Below the pieces are notes generated by a model. It saw only the letters and a list, made by a program, of their open reading frames with translations. It made no database searches and was not told where the DNA came from. A DNA stretch of 64,000 nt from Myxococcales bacterium (GTDB taxonomy: Bacteria; Myxococcota_A; Polyangia; Haliangiales; Haliangiaceae): the NCBI GenBank assembly GCA_016717005.1, contig JADJUF010000008.1, positions 6,001-70,000 of the forward strand, written 5' to 3'. The position numbers and the translations under genes are program-made. This document shows, piece after piece, positions 23,191-34,407 of the stretch. How positions within the stretch are numbered: the stretch's first letter is position 1; each line of letters starts with the position of its first letter.

Positions 23191-24696
23191 ATGCGCCGCC
23201 TGACCTCGTTCGCCGCCCTCGCGCTGGTCGCCGCCAGCGCCGCCGCGGCCCACGCCGGCGTGGTGGTGGTCATGACCGTCGGCGGCGACGACGACGGCGA
23301 GCTCGAGCGGATGCTCGACGACGCCGTGGCCGAGAAGCACGAGCTGCGCAACGGCGACGACTACACCCGCGTGGCGCGCAAGAAGGGCCTGGGCTCGTCG
23401 GACCCACGCGACATCGCCGACGTGGCCCGGGCCCTCGGCGCGGACGTGGTGGTCGACGCGACCATGCGGCGCGACGACGGCGAGTACGTCCTGCGGATCA
23501 AGCTGCGCCGCGCCGACGGCCGGGTCGACAAGACCATGATCGTGCGCATGAAGGCCAAGCGCCTGGGCCCGGCCGGCAAGCGCGAGGTCACGCGCGAGCT
23601 GCTCGCGGTGCTCGACCGCGTCGTGCGCGGCGGCGACGATCGGGACCGGGACGATCGGGACCGGGACGACCGGGACCGGGACGACCGGGACGACCGGGAC
23701 GATCGCGATCGGGACGTGCGCGACCGCGATCGCGACGACGTTCGCGACGACGATCGCGACGACGATCGCGACGACGATCGCGACACCCGCCGGCGCCGCG
23801 ATGATGACGACGACGACGACGACCGCGACACCCGGCGGCGCGACGACGACGATCGGGATCGTGACGACGACGACCGCGGGAGCCGTCGCCGGCGTCGGCC
23901 CGCGACCGCCGGGCGCGAGATCCGCCGGCCCGGCATCGTCTTCGAGACCGGCGCGATGGCGGTCAGCCGCACGCTGACGTTCTCGTCGCGCGCCAACTTC
24001 GATCGCCCGCCCAAGGGGTACAAGGGCGCGTTCGTGCCCGCCGGTCGGGTCGCGATCGAGCTGTACCCGCTGGCGTTCGGGTCGCCGCGCTCGGTGGCCG
24101 GCGGCCTCGGCGTCTACGCCGCCTACGAGCGCACATTTCTGCTCACCACCCGCAGTGACCAGACCCCCGACGTCAAGCTCACCACCGAGCAGTCGCACCT
24201 CGAGGTCGGCGCGCGGTTCCGCTACGCGTTCGGTCAGTCGCCGAGCCTGCCGTCGGTCACCGTCGGCGTCGGCTACAGCCGCCGGGCGTTCCTGGTCGAC
24301 CGGGTCCCGCTGGCCGACCGGCCGCCGCTCGATCTGCCCGACGTCGACTACCGCACGATCGAGCCGGGCCTGACCCTGCGGATCCCGCTGGGCACTGACC
24401 GGCTGGCGCTGTCGCTGGCCGGGCAGGGCATGCTGGTGCGCTCGACCGGCGCGATCCAGCAGCCGGCCGAGTACGGCGCGGCCGAGGTGACCGGCGTCGC
24501 CGGCGCCGTCATCATCGACGCCGCGATCACCCCGCGGGTGCTGCTGCGGCTGCGCGCCGACTTCACCCAGCTCGGGTTCGACTTCGTCGGCAACGGCGAC
24601 ATGACCAACCTCCGCGACGGCGATCCCAACCAGGACGTCGGCGGCGCGCTCGATCGCTGGCTCGGCGCGGCCGCCAACCTCGCGGTCTCGTATTGA
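23191..24696 (+). CDS. Secreted protein with Asp-Arg repeat linker and barrel-like C-terminus (501 aa)
   Basis: The ATG at 23191 begins a signal peptide (MRRLTSFAALALVAASAAAA). Residues about 22-148 form a small alpha/beta domain (VVVVMTVGGDDDGELERMLDD, and ALGADVVVDATMRRDDGEYV) that resembles the N-terminal lobes of proteins sensing or building envelope structures. Residues 149-232 are almost only Asp and Arg, in DRDRDD/RDDD units. The remaining ~270 residues alternate short amphipathic strands (VAIELYPLAFG, LEVGARFRYAFG, VTVGVGYSRRAF, LLRLRADFTQLGFDF) and end in an aromatic (AVSY), as expected of an outer-membrane beta-barrel. Function unknown. An upstream in-frame extension would overlap the divergent gene, so it was rejected. 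Confidence 0.78.
   Translation: MRRLTSFAALALVAASAAAAHAGVVVVMTVGGDDDGELERMLDDAVAEKHELRNGDDYTRVARKKGLGSSDPRDIADVARALGADVVVDATMRRDDGEYVLRIKLRRADGRVDKTMIVRMKAKRLGPAGKREVTRELLAVLDRVVRGGDDRDRDDRDRDDRDRDDRDDRDDRDRDVRDRDRDDVRDDDRDDDRDDDRDTRRRRDDDDDDDDRDTRRRDDDDRDRDDDDRGSRRRRRPATAGREIRRPGIVFETGAMAVSRTLTFSSRANFDRPPKGYKGAFVPAGRVAIELYPLAFGSPRSVAGGLGVYAAYERTFLLTTRSDQTPDVKLTTEQSHLEVGARFRYAFGQSPSLPSVTVGVGYSRRAFLVDRVPLADRPPLDLPDVDYRTIEPGLTLRIPLGTDRLALSLAGQGMLVRSTGAIQQPAEYGAAEVTGVAGAVIIDAAITPRVLLRLRADFTQLGFDFVGNGDMTNLRDGDPNQDVGGALDRWLGAAANLAVSY
23635..23880 (+). repeat. Asp/Arg codon repeat inside the secreted barrel-like gene
   Basis: This is an imperfect tandem array built on GACCGGGACGAT and GACGACGATCGC units. 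It encodes runs of DRDRDD and then RDDD and DDDDD. The alternating opposite charges would make a highly soluble, salt-bridged spacer between the periplasmic domain and the barrel. Length variation between strains would be expected. Confidence 0.85.
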
Positions 24697-24727
24697 CCAG
24701 GCCGGGCAGTTCCCGGACGATGATCCC

Positions 24728-25207
24728 GTGAAGGCGATGTCGATCACGGTGAGCGGCGACGCGACGCGGCGGCGGCTGGCCCTGCGCGGCCGCCTCGACG
24801 AGTTGACCACGCTGGTCGAGCACGTGCCGACCTGGGCCGCGCGCGAGGTCGTCGTCGACAGCGGCGAGCTGGGCTTCATCAACTCGATCGGCATCCGCGA
24901 GTGGATGCACTTCCTCGACGCCCTGGCCCGGGCCGGCGCCGCGATCGTCCACGAGCGCTGCTCGGAGCCGCTGGTCGAGCAGATGTGCTTCATCCCGGCG
25001 GTGCGCGGCGGAGGCGCCGTGCGCTCGTTCTTCGCGCCGTACCTGTGCCCGCACTGCGCCCACGAGGCCTCGATCCTGATCGAGGTCGAGGCCCACCGCG
25101 CCACCCTGAGCGCGCTGCAGGCCCCGCCGGCGACCTGCCCGAGCTGCGACGAGCCGATGACCCTCGCGGATCTGCCCGAGCGCTGGTTCGCGTTCCTGAA
25201 GAGCTAG
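24728..25207 (+). CDS. STAS-like domain protein with zinc ribbon (about 159 aa)
   Basis: The start may be GTG 24728 or ATG 24737 (MSITVSG). Residues about 5-95 follow the STAS fold: LRGRLDE, then EVVVDSGELGFINSIGIREW (the usual IDS-x-G phospho-loop region, here INS-IG), then ALARAGAAIVHERCSEPLV. Anti-sigma-factor antagonists carry a phosphorylatable Ser at this loop, and the Ser in INSIG is a candidate. The C-terminal third has two CxxC knuckles (CPHC and CPSC) that would make one zinc ribbon. STAS proteins pair with anti-sigma kinases, but none is adjacent. The gene lies 31 bp after the barrel-like gene. A long hexanucleotide array starts right after its stop. Confidence 0.75.
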   Translation: MKAMSITVSGDATRRRLALRGRLDELTTLVEHVPTWAAREVVVDSGELGFINSIGIREWMHFLDALARAGAAIVHERCSEPLVEQMCFIPAVRGGGAVRSFFAPYLCPHCAHEASILIEVEAHRATLSALQAPPATCPSCDEPMTLADLPERWFAFLKS

Positions 25208-25214
25208 CCGACGC

Positions 25215-25520
<306 letters not shown>

Positions 25521-25639
25521 AGCGAGGCGCCGCCTGGAGCCGGCACCCGCGTCGTCGTGTCGCGCCCCCCGGCGGGAACGATCTTCGCCCGCGCGCGGCC
25601 CTGGAGGGCTGCCGGGGGGCCTGCTACGTTCCGCTCGCC

Positions 25640-28525
<2,886 letters not shown>

Positions 28526-28535
28526 GCCGCAACGG

Positions 28536-29291
28536 TCAACGTCGGCGCCGCCGGCGCCAGGCCAGCCCGCCGACCAAGGCCGCGACCGCGGCCGCCCCGA
28601 CGCCGAACCCGAGCAGCCACGATCGCCGCGCGGCGGCGCCGCGATCGGCGTGGCAGCGGCCGTCGCGCGGGCGGGTCGCCGTGGCGCTGGCGGCGTAGCG
28701 CAGCTCGAGGCCGGTGGCGATCGGTCCGCCGACGCCGGTCCAGCTCGCGACGTCGTCCTCGAGACGCTCGCCGCCGAGCGTGCGCGCGGCGATCGTGATC
28801 CCCGGCCCACGTTCGACCGTCAGCTCGGTCGCGCCCATCGCGTCGAGCCGCAGCTCGTCACGCATCGTCAGGCCGTGGGCGTCACCGCCGCCCGTGCACA
28901 GCCACGCGATCAGATCGACCGACAGCGCGCCGGCCGCGACGGTGTCGGCGCCGAGCCCGACGTCGACCCGGGCCCAGGTCCAGCGCACCGGCTGGCCGTC
29001 GATCGCGATCGTCAGCGCGGCCATGACGTCGCGGTCGAGCTCGCGCCCGAGCACGTCGGCCTCGGCCGGCGACACCCGGCCGTCGCGGTCGCGGTCGAGG
29101 CGCTGGCGGACCCGCGCGCCCGGGCCTTGCCCGAACACCACCGTGTACGCCAGGCGCACGCGGTCGCCCATCGGCGTCAGCTTGAGGTAGCGGTCGACGG
29201 TCGCGTCCGACGGCGGGCTGTGGCCGCGGCTCACCCCGGCGCCGGCCGCGAGCGCCGCCACGATCAGGAGCGCACGGGTCGCGCGAGCCAC
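28536..29291 (-). CDS. Secreted/anchored protein with EF-hand-like loop and C-terminal membrane anchor (251 aa)
   Basis: A GTG at 29291 starts a signal peptide (VARATRALLIVAALAAGAGV). Longer in-frame upstream starts would put the signal internal, so they were rejected. The mature N-terminus reads RYLKLTPMGDRVRLAYTVVFG, followed by a canonical calcium-type loop DRDRDGRVSPAE. The C-terminus has one Cys (DGRCHADRG), a single membrane helix and a poly-Arg end, the layout of C-terminal sorting/anchor signals common in this group. The N-terminal part resembles extracytoplasmic domains that accompany some nickel/cobalt transporters, but this is a weak resemblance. It is convergent with gcvP with only 10 bp between the stops. 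Confidence 0.72.
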   Translation of the reverse strand: MARATRALLIVAALAAGAGVSRGHSPPSDATVDRYLKLTPMGDRVRLAYTVVFGQGPGARVRQRLDRDRDGRVSPAEADVLGRELDRDVMAALTIAIDGQPVRWTWARVDVGLGADTVAAGALSVDLIAWLCTGGGDAHGLTMRDELRLDAMGATELTVERGPGITIAARTLGGERLEDDVASWTGVGGPIATGLELRYAASATATRPRDGRCHADRGAAARRSWLLGFGVGAAAVAALVGGLAWRRRRRR

Positions 29292-29571
29292 GCCCGCATT
29301 GTGAGCGGTCCCGGCGCGGGCGGGAAGGGCGGCGCCCCACGACGCGTCGCCCAGCGCCGGCCGGTGGGAACGGGCGCTCATCCAGCCGCCGCGCCGCCGC
29401 CATCATCCCGCGCCGCCCGGCGGACCTGGCCGAGCGGACGGCCGCCGGTCCGGCCGGTTCTCCGGACGGTGCCCGCGGACCGACCAGCGCCCGCGGTCGC
29501 GATCACGCGCCGATCGGTCGTGGTTGACCCTGACGTGTCCGGATGCCTATCCTCCGGCCCGAGGAGGATTC

Positions 29572-30990
29572 ATGCGTATTCGTACCCTGGCTTCGTTTGT
29601 GCTCGCGGCGGTGCCGCTCTACGGCTGCGGTGGCGACGACGCCGCCACCCCTGACGCCGGCCTGCCCCCGCTGTTCGAGCCCAAGCCCGAGTGCCAGGGC
29701 CAGAGCATCGCCCAGTTCACGGGCATGCACACGCAGGTCATCTCGAAGCTGGCGATCGGCTCGCAGTCCGACGGCTTCGACCTCGACGGCGACGGCCGCC
29801 CCGACAACAAGCTCCAGGGCGTCGGCGCGCTCGCCAACCCGGCGATCGGTGACTCGCTCAACGACTACTCCCTCCTCATCCCGATGGAGATGTTCGACTT
29901 CCCGACCGCGGCGGTCGACAGCTGCGTCAAGTTCGCGCTCTACCTGGGCGACTATCGCGCCGACGCCGACACCGACGGCGACGACACCGCCGTCGCCAAC
30001 GGCGACTGCAACGATCACGCGATGGCGATCCACCCGGGCGCGGTCGAGGTGCCCGGCAACTTCATCGACGACGACTGCGACGGCCTCGCCGACGAGCAGG
30101 ACGACGGCCCCAGCCAGACCCCGTCGGCCGACACGATGGATCGCGACGGCGACGGCGCCTCGCCCGCGACCGGCGACTGCGACGACACCAACCCGCTGGT
30201 CGGCGGCCTCGTCGCCAGCGTGCGCCAGGTCGAGATCTGCGGCGACGGCTACGACAACGACTGCAGCGGCGTCGCCGACCGCGGCGCCGGTGATCCGCCG
30301 GACACCTGCTACCCGTTCGACAACACCCCCGACACGATCTCGATCGATCCGCTGTCGTTCGAGAACGGCGCGCCGATCATCAAGTTCGACTCGGGCGAGG
30401 TCAAGATGACCGGCGGCAAGCTCGAGCTGACGGCCGGGCCGTCGCTGTTCGCGGTCAGCGTGCCGATCACCAGCGACATCGTCCTGACGCTGAAGATCAC
30501 CGGCACCCAGATCAAGGCCGACGTGGTCGAGCAGGGCGGCTTCATCATGCTCAAGAACGGCCACCTCGGCGGCGTCATCGACGCGCGCACCGCCGACACG
30601 ATCCGCGGGCTCACGGTCGATCAGATCGGCCTCAAGCCCGAGGACTCGCTGCTCGACGCGATCTTCGCCAACGTGCTCGGCACGCTCCTGGCCCTGCCGA
30701 CCCAGCCCAACGGCTCGGCCCACCCGGGCTGCAAGACCCCGGACATCGACGTCGACCGCGACGGCCTCGAGATCTTCTGCGACACCGACAGCGACAACGA
30801 CCCCGACACCAAGGTCGTCGACCTGTGCATCGACGGCGACGGCACCGAGATCCGCGACGAGGTCGTCGGCGGCGTCGTGGTCAAGCACTGCACCGAGGCG
30901 CTCCTGCCCAACGGCAAGTCGCGGTTCCCCGACGGCATCTCGGTCGAGCTGAACTTCGAGACCGCCCCGGCGACGTTGGCGGCGCCCTGA
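29572..30990 (+). CDS. Lipoprotein with MopE-like Asp/Cys repeats (472 aa)
   Basis: The ATG at 29572 sits five bases after a perfect AGGAGG. The lipobox is PLYGC (Cys about residue 19) after a short signal. Two copies of the putative metal-binding repeat seen in MopE-type proteins occur around residues 130-165 and 190-230: NGDCNDHAMAIHPGAVEV with DDDCDGLADE, and TGDCDDTNPLV with DNDCSGVAD. The rest is a secreted beta-rich region (VSVPITSDIVLTLKITG) with a further Asp-rich FDLDGDGRPDNKLQG motif near the start. A surface or outer-membrane calcium/metal-binding role is inferred. Only 27 bp separate it from the next lipoprotein gene. Confidence 0.85.
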   Translation: MRIRTLASFVLAAVPLYGCGGDDAATPDAGLPPLFEPKPECQGQSIAQFTGMHTQVISKLAIGSQSDGFDLDGDGRPDNKLQGVGALANPAIGDSLNDYSLLIPMEMFDFPTAAVDSCVKFALYLGDYRADADTDGDDTAVANGDCNDHAMAIHPGAVEVPGNFIDDDCDGLADEQDDGPSQTPSADTMDRDGDGASPATGDCDDTNPLVGGLVASVRQVEICGDGYDNDCSGVADRGAGDPPDTCYPFDNTPDTISIDPLSFENGAPIIKFDSGEVKMTGGKLELTAGPSLFAVSVPITSDIVLTLKITGTQIKADVVEQGGFIMLKNGHLGGVIDARTADTIRGLTVDQIGLKPEDSLLDAIFANVLGTLLALPTQPNGSAHPGCKTPDIDVDRDGLEIFCDTDSDNDPDTKVVDLCIDGDGTEIRDEVVGGVVVKHCTEALLPNGKSRFPDGISVELNFETAPATLAAP

Positions 30991-31017
30991 CCGGCGATCT
31001 GGGGTAGGCTCGGGGCC

Positions 31018-31434
31018 ATGACCCGTCGGCTCGGTCCCTGGCTGACCCCTGCGATCCTGGCGCTCGCCGCCGCCTGCGGCGGCAGCTCGCTCAAGCAAGC
31101 GGGCGACGAGTGTGTCGCGTCGAGCGAGTGTGACGTAGGGCTGGTGTGCGACCTGGGGGTGGTCCCGCACGTGTGCGCGGCCACCACCTCGATCGACGCG
31201 GCCCAGATCGACGGGCCCGACGTCGAGGTCGACGCCGGCGATCCCGACGCGGCCGCGATCGACGCCGCCGGCCCGGACGGCGCCCAGGCCGACGCCGCCG
31301 TGATCGACGGCGCCGTGATCGACGCGGCCATGATCGACGCCCCGGCGGTCGACGCCCCCGACGTCGACGCGCCGCCGCCGATCGACGCGCCCGAGCCGAT
31401 CGACGCGCCGACCGACGCCCCGCCGGATGCCTGA
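31018..31434 (+). CDS. Small lipoprotein with Cys-rich head and Ile-Asp-Ala/Pro tail (138 aa)
   Basis: The ATG at 31018 gives a signal peptide ending in LAAACGG (lipidated Cys about residue 20). Residues 25-55 hold a compact Cys pattern, GDECVASSECDVGLVCDL...VC, as in small disulfide-rich modules. Residues 60-138 are a low-complexity tail of IDA, VDA, PDA and IDAP units with almost no basic residue. The stop codon shares bases with the ATG of the following MCE gene (TGATG), so the two are translationally coupled. It may be the lipoprotein partner of the MCE transporter, as PqiC-type lipoproteins are in other MCE operons. That link is inferred from position only. Confidence 0.82.
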   Translation: MTRRLGPWLTPAILALAAACGGSSLKQAGDECVASSECDVGLVCDLGVVPHVCAATTSIDAAQIDGPDVEVDAGDPDAAAIDAAGPDGAQADAAVIDGAVIDAAMIDAPAVDAPDVDAPPPIDAPEPIDAPTDAPPDA

Positions 31435-32450
31435 TGCGCGAGCGCGGTCTCGAGTTCAAGGTCGGCGTCATGCTGCTGGTGGCGGCGGCGGTGTTCGTCG
31501 GGTTCGTGTTCGTCCTCGGCAACTGGTCGCTGTCGTCGGGCTACACGATCTACGTCGACTACGACTACAGCGGCAACCTGCAGCCGGGCGCGCCGGTCAA
31601 GGTCGCCGGCATGAAGGTGGGCAAGGTCGAGGACGTCACCTTCATGGGCGGCAAGCTCGACCCGGCGACCGGCCGGCGGGTCTACGTGCGGGTCGAGGCG
31701 TGGATCGAGGACCGGGCCAAGGACAGCATCCGCCAGGACGCCGAGTTCTTCATCAACACCGCCGGCGTGCTCGGGGAGCAGTACCTGGAGATCGTGCCGG
31801 GCCGCGACTGGGAGCGGCCGCCGGTGCCGGCCGGCGACAAGCGGGTCGGGCGCAACCCGCCCCGGACCGACCTGGTGCTGTCGCGCCTGTACGACGTGCT
31901 CGACTCGCTGTCGCAGGTGCTGACCGAGGACAAGGACGTCATCAAGAACCTGCTCCGCAACAGCGCCAGCGCCGTGGCCTCGGCCGATGAGCTCTTGCGC
32001 GACAACAAGGCGCAGCTCGGCAAGCTGATCAGCTCGTCGACCGGCCTGGCCGACCAGGCGTCGCAGACCCTGGCCAAGCTCAACGCCTCGGTCGACGGCC
32101 GGGCGCTGGCGCGCACGGTCAACGACGCCGACCTGCTGCTGGTCAGCGGCCGCCAGGCCATCGACAAGGTCACGCCCGAGGCGGTGGCGCTCATGACCGA
32201 CGCGCGCCGGGTCACCGGCATCGTCACCGAGGATCGGGTCGATCGCGCGATCGGCGTCGCCGACAAGGCCGCGGGCGCGGTGGGCAAGGCCGGCGGGCTG
32301 ATCGACAACGTCGACGGCCTGGTCACCGATCTGCGGGCCGGCAAGGGCACCGCCGGCGCGCTGCTGGTCAAGGACGACGTCTACCTCGACGTGCGCGAGC
32401 TGATCCGCGACCTCAAGCGCAATCCCTGGAAGTTCTTCTGGAAGGAGTGA
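31434..32450 (+). CDS. MCE/MlaD-family lipid-transport protein, copy 1 (338 aa)
   Basis: This is a membrane-anchored periplasmic MCE protein that forms hexameric rings carrying lipids between inner and outer membrane. One N-terminal span (GVMLLVAAAVFVGFVFVLG) is followed by the MCE domain, residues about 35-125: YDYSGNLQPGAPVKVAGMKV, GKVEDVTFM, VYVRVEAWI, and FFINTAGVLGEQYLEIVPG. After that comes a long alpha-helical region with regularly spaced Leu/Ala (about 150-320) that could form a tubular extension. The end reads DLKRNPWKFFWKE, a C-terminal motif typical of this subfamily. It overlaps the preceding lipoprotein stop (TGATG). The permeases and ATPases lie convergently downstream. Confidence 0.95.
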   Translation: MRERGLEFKVGVMLLVAAAVFVGFVFVLGNWSLSSGYTIYVDYDYSGNLQPGAPVKVAGMKVGKVEDVTFMGGKLDPATGRRVYVRVEAWIEDRAKDSIRQDAEFFINTAGVLGEQYLEIVPGRDWERPPVPAGDKRVGRNPPRTDLVLSRLYDVLDSLSQVLTEDKDVIKNLLRNSASAVASADELLRDNKAQLGKLISSSTGLADQASQTLAKLNASVDGRALARTVNDADLLLVSGRQAIDKVTPEAVALMTDARRVTGIVTEDRVDRAIGVADKAAGAVGKAGGLIDNVDGLVTDLRAGKGTAGALLVKDDVYLDVRELIRDLKRNPWKFFWKE

Positions 32451-32454
32451 GCGC

Positions 32455-33534
32455 GTGACTCCCGGCGGCGAGCCGCGCGCCCAGCTCGCGGTCGGGACCG
32501 CGGCCCTGGCGCTGATCGCGCTCGCGGTCGTGTTCGTCCTGGCGATCTGGCCGCGGCTGTCGTTCGGCGGCGGCGACCGGGTCGAGGTCGCGTTCGCCCA
32601 CGTCGGGTCGCTGCGCGAGGGCGCGCCGCTGATCGTCGCCGGCGCCGCGATCGGGCGCATCGATCACATCACGCTGGTCGCGCCGGGCGGGGTCGCGCCC
32701 GATCACCCGCTGGCCGCGACCGGCGGCGCCGTGGTCGTGGTCCGCCTCACGCCCGCGAGCCGGCGGCGCTGGGCCGCCAACGCCGAGGTGTTCATCTCGT
32801 CGAAGGGCTTCCTGTCGAGCCGCTACCTCGAGCTGGGGCCGCCGCCCGCCGGCGCCGCGCCGGCCGCGCCGATCGCCGCCGGCGCGATGGTGCGCGGCGT
32901 CGATCCGCCGCTGATCGATCGCGCGCTCCAGCGCACCTGGGACAACCTGATGACGTCGCGGCGATTCCTCGACGACGTGCGCCCGGAGTTCGACCGCCTG
33001 CGCACCGAGCTGACCGCGCTGGCGGCGACGCTCGAGGCGGCCGAGCCCGAGCCCGGCGCGCTGGCCGCGCTCGGCGGGCGCATCCGGGCGGTGGTCACCG
33101 AGGCCCGGACCCTGGGCGCGACCCTCGAGGACGCCGGCGCCGACCCGGCGGCGCTCGGCGCGCTGGCCGACCGGGCCGAGGCGGCGCTGGGGCGGATGCG
33201 GACCCAGATCGCGGCCCTGCGCGCGGCGGCCGATCAGCTCCTGGCCGAGGTCGCGCGCGTGCGCGGCCAGCTCGCGACGGCGGCGCCCGCGGCGCTGGCG
33301 CGGATCCGCGGCCTGCTCGACGACGTCGACCACCAGCTCGCCCGGGCCCAGGCGCTCATGGCCAGCACCCGCGCGCTGCTCGCGGTCCTGGCCCGGGGCG
33401 AGGGCAGCCTGGCGCGGCTCGGCAGCGACCCCGAGTTCCCCGAGGACGCCAAGGAGCTGGGCCGGATCCTCAAGCGCACGCCCTGGCGGATCATCGGCCA
33501 CACCGGCCGCCCCGACACGCACCCCAACCCGTGA
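32455..33534 (+). CDS. MCE/MlaD-family protein, copy 2, divergent (359 aa)
   Basis: A GTG at 32455, with AAGGAG placed 8 bases upstream inside the end of copy 1, gives a second MCE protein with the same plan. It has a single N-terminal helix (LAVGTAALALIALAVVFVLA), then VEVAFAHVGSLREGAPLIVAG, IGRIDHITLV and FISSKGFLSSRYLELG, then a helical tail, and a final ILKRTPWRIIGH. The tail motif LKRxPW is shared with copy 1, which argues for tandem duplication. The MCE core is more degenerate and carries an insert (GGVAPDHPLAATGGA). Two different MCE proteins in one locus suggest mixed rings or two transporters sharing components. Confidence 0.9.
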   Translation: MTPGGEPRAQLAVGTAALALIALAVVFVLAIWPRLSFGGGDRVEVAFAHVGSLREGAPLIVAGAAIGRIDHITLVAPGGVAPDHPLAATGGAVVVVRLTPASRRRWAANAEVFISSKGFLSSRYLELGPPPAGAAPAAPIAAGAMVRGVDPPLIDRALQRTWDNLMTSRRFLDDVRPEFDRLRTELTALAATLEAAEPEPGALAALGGRIRAVVTEARTLGATLEDAGADPAALGALADRAEAALGRMRTQIAALRAAADQLLAEVARVRGQLATAAPAALARIRGLLDDVDHQLARAQALMASTRALLAVLARGEGSLARLGSDPEFPEDAKELGRILKRTPWRIIGHTGRPDTHPNP

Positions 33535-33642
33535 GCGCGGGCGCAGCTCGAGCTCGCCGCGGGCGAGCCGCCGACCTCGGCGCGCGTCGTCGAGGGCAGG
33601 TCGCGCGCGCCGCCGCGCGCCCGCCGACCTCGGCCCGCGTCG

Positions 33643-34407
33643 TCAGAACCCCGGCGTCTCCATCGGGCCGCTCGCGGTGCCGCCGATGAACTGCTGGACG
33701 ATCGGATCGGCCGAGGCGGCCAGCGCGGCCGGGGTGCCCAGGCAGTGGACCCGGCCCTGGTACAGGAACGCGACCCGGTCGGCCACGGTCATGATCGACG
33801 GCAGATCGTGCGAGACCACGACCGAGGTCACGCCCAGCGAGCGCGAGCGCTCGAGGATCAGGCGGTCGATGCGGCGGGCGTTGATCGGGTCGAGGCCGGT
33901 GGTCGGCTCGTCGAACAGCACGACCTCGGGCTCGAGCGTGAGCGTGCGCGCGATCGCGGCCCGCTTGCGCATGCCGTCGGACAGCTCGGTCGGGTAGCGG
34001 TCGGCGAACTCGGCCAGGTAGACCTCGGCCAGCCGGCGGCGGGCGTCGTCGAGCGCGGCCCGCCAGCGCAGGCGCTTGTGCTTGCGCAGCGGCAGCGCCA
34101 CGTTCTCGGCCAGGGTCATCGCGTCGAACAGGGTCGCGCTCTGGAAGACCATGCCGATCCGGCGCCGGATCGGGTAGAAGCCGGGCTCGTCGAGCTGATC
34201 GAGGCGCTGGCCGTCGAACCAGATCTCGCCGGCGTCGATCGGCAGGAACCCGACCAGGTGCTTGATCGTCACCGACTTGCCGACGCCCGAGGTGCCGATG
34301 ATGTAGAGGATCTCCCCGCGGGCGATCGTCAGGTCCATGCCGCGCAGCACCGGCTTGCCGGCGAACGCCTTGGCGACGCCGACGAACTCGACGTAGCCGC
34401 GGCTCAC
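33643..34407 (-). CDS. MlaF-like ABC ATPase, copy 1 (254 aa)
   Basis: This is the cytoplasmic ATPase of an MCE-type transporter. The GTG at 34407 gives MSRGYVEFVGVAKAF. It has Walker A IIGTSGVGKSVTIKHLVG, Q-loop MVFQSATLFDAMT, signature LSDGMRKRAAIAR (an MlaF-type SDGM rather than SGGQ), Walker B VVLFDEPTTGLDP and switch His in VVSHD. The signature LS-(D/G)-GM(R/K)KR is characteristic of MlaF/MKL ATPases. The GTG overlaps the stop of the preceding permease (GTGA). The C-terminal extension ADPIVQQFIGG resembles the MlaF tail that binds MlaB, but no mlaB is present. Confidence 0.96.
   Translation of the reverse strand: MSRGYVEFVGVAKAFAGKPVLRGMDLTIARGEILYIIGTSGVGKSVTIKHLVGFLPIDAGEIWFDGQRLDQLDEPGFYPIRRRIGMVFQSATLFDAMTLAENVALPLRKHKRLRWRAALDDARRRLAEVYLAEFADRYPTELSDGMRKRAAIARTLTLEPEVVLFDEPTTGLDPINARRIDRLILERSRSLGVTSVVVSHDLPSIMTVADRVAFLYQGRVHCLGTPAALAASADPIVQQFIGGTASGPMETPGF

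Noticed and set aside
25521..25639. Possible glycine riboswitch upstream of gcvP.
   Set aside because: No tandem aptamer-like conserved helices could be recognised; the space is short and adjoins the repeat array.
28536..28650. Calling the Cys + helix + poly-Arg C-terminus of the anchored protein a MYXO-CTERM signal.
   Set aside because: The Cys is not in the expected immediate context and only one protein of this window shows it, so it is described only as a membrane anchor.
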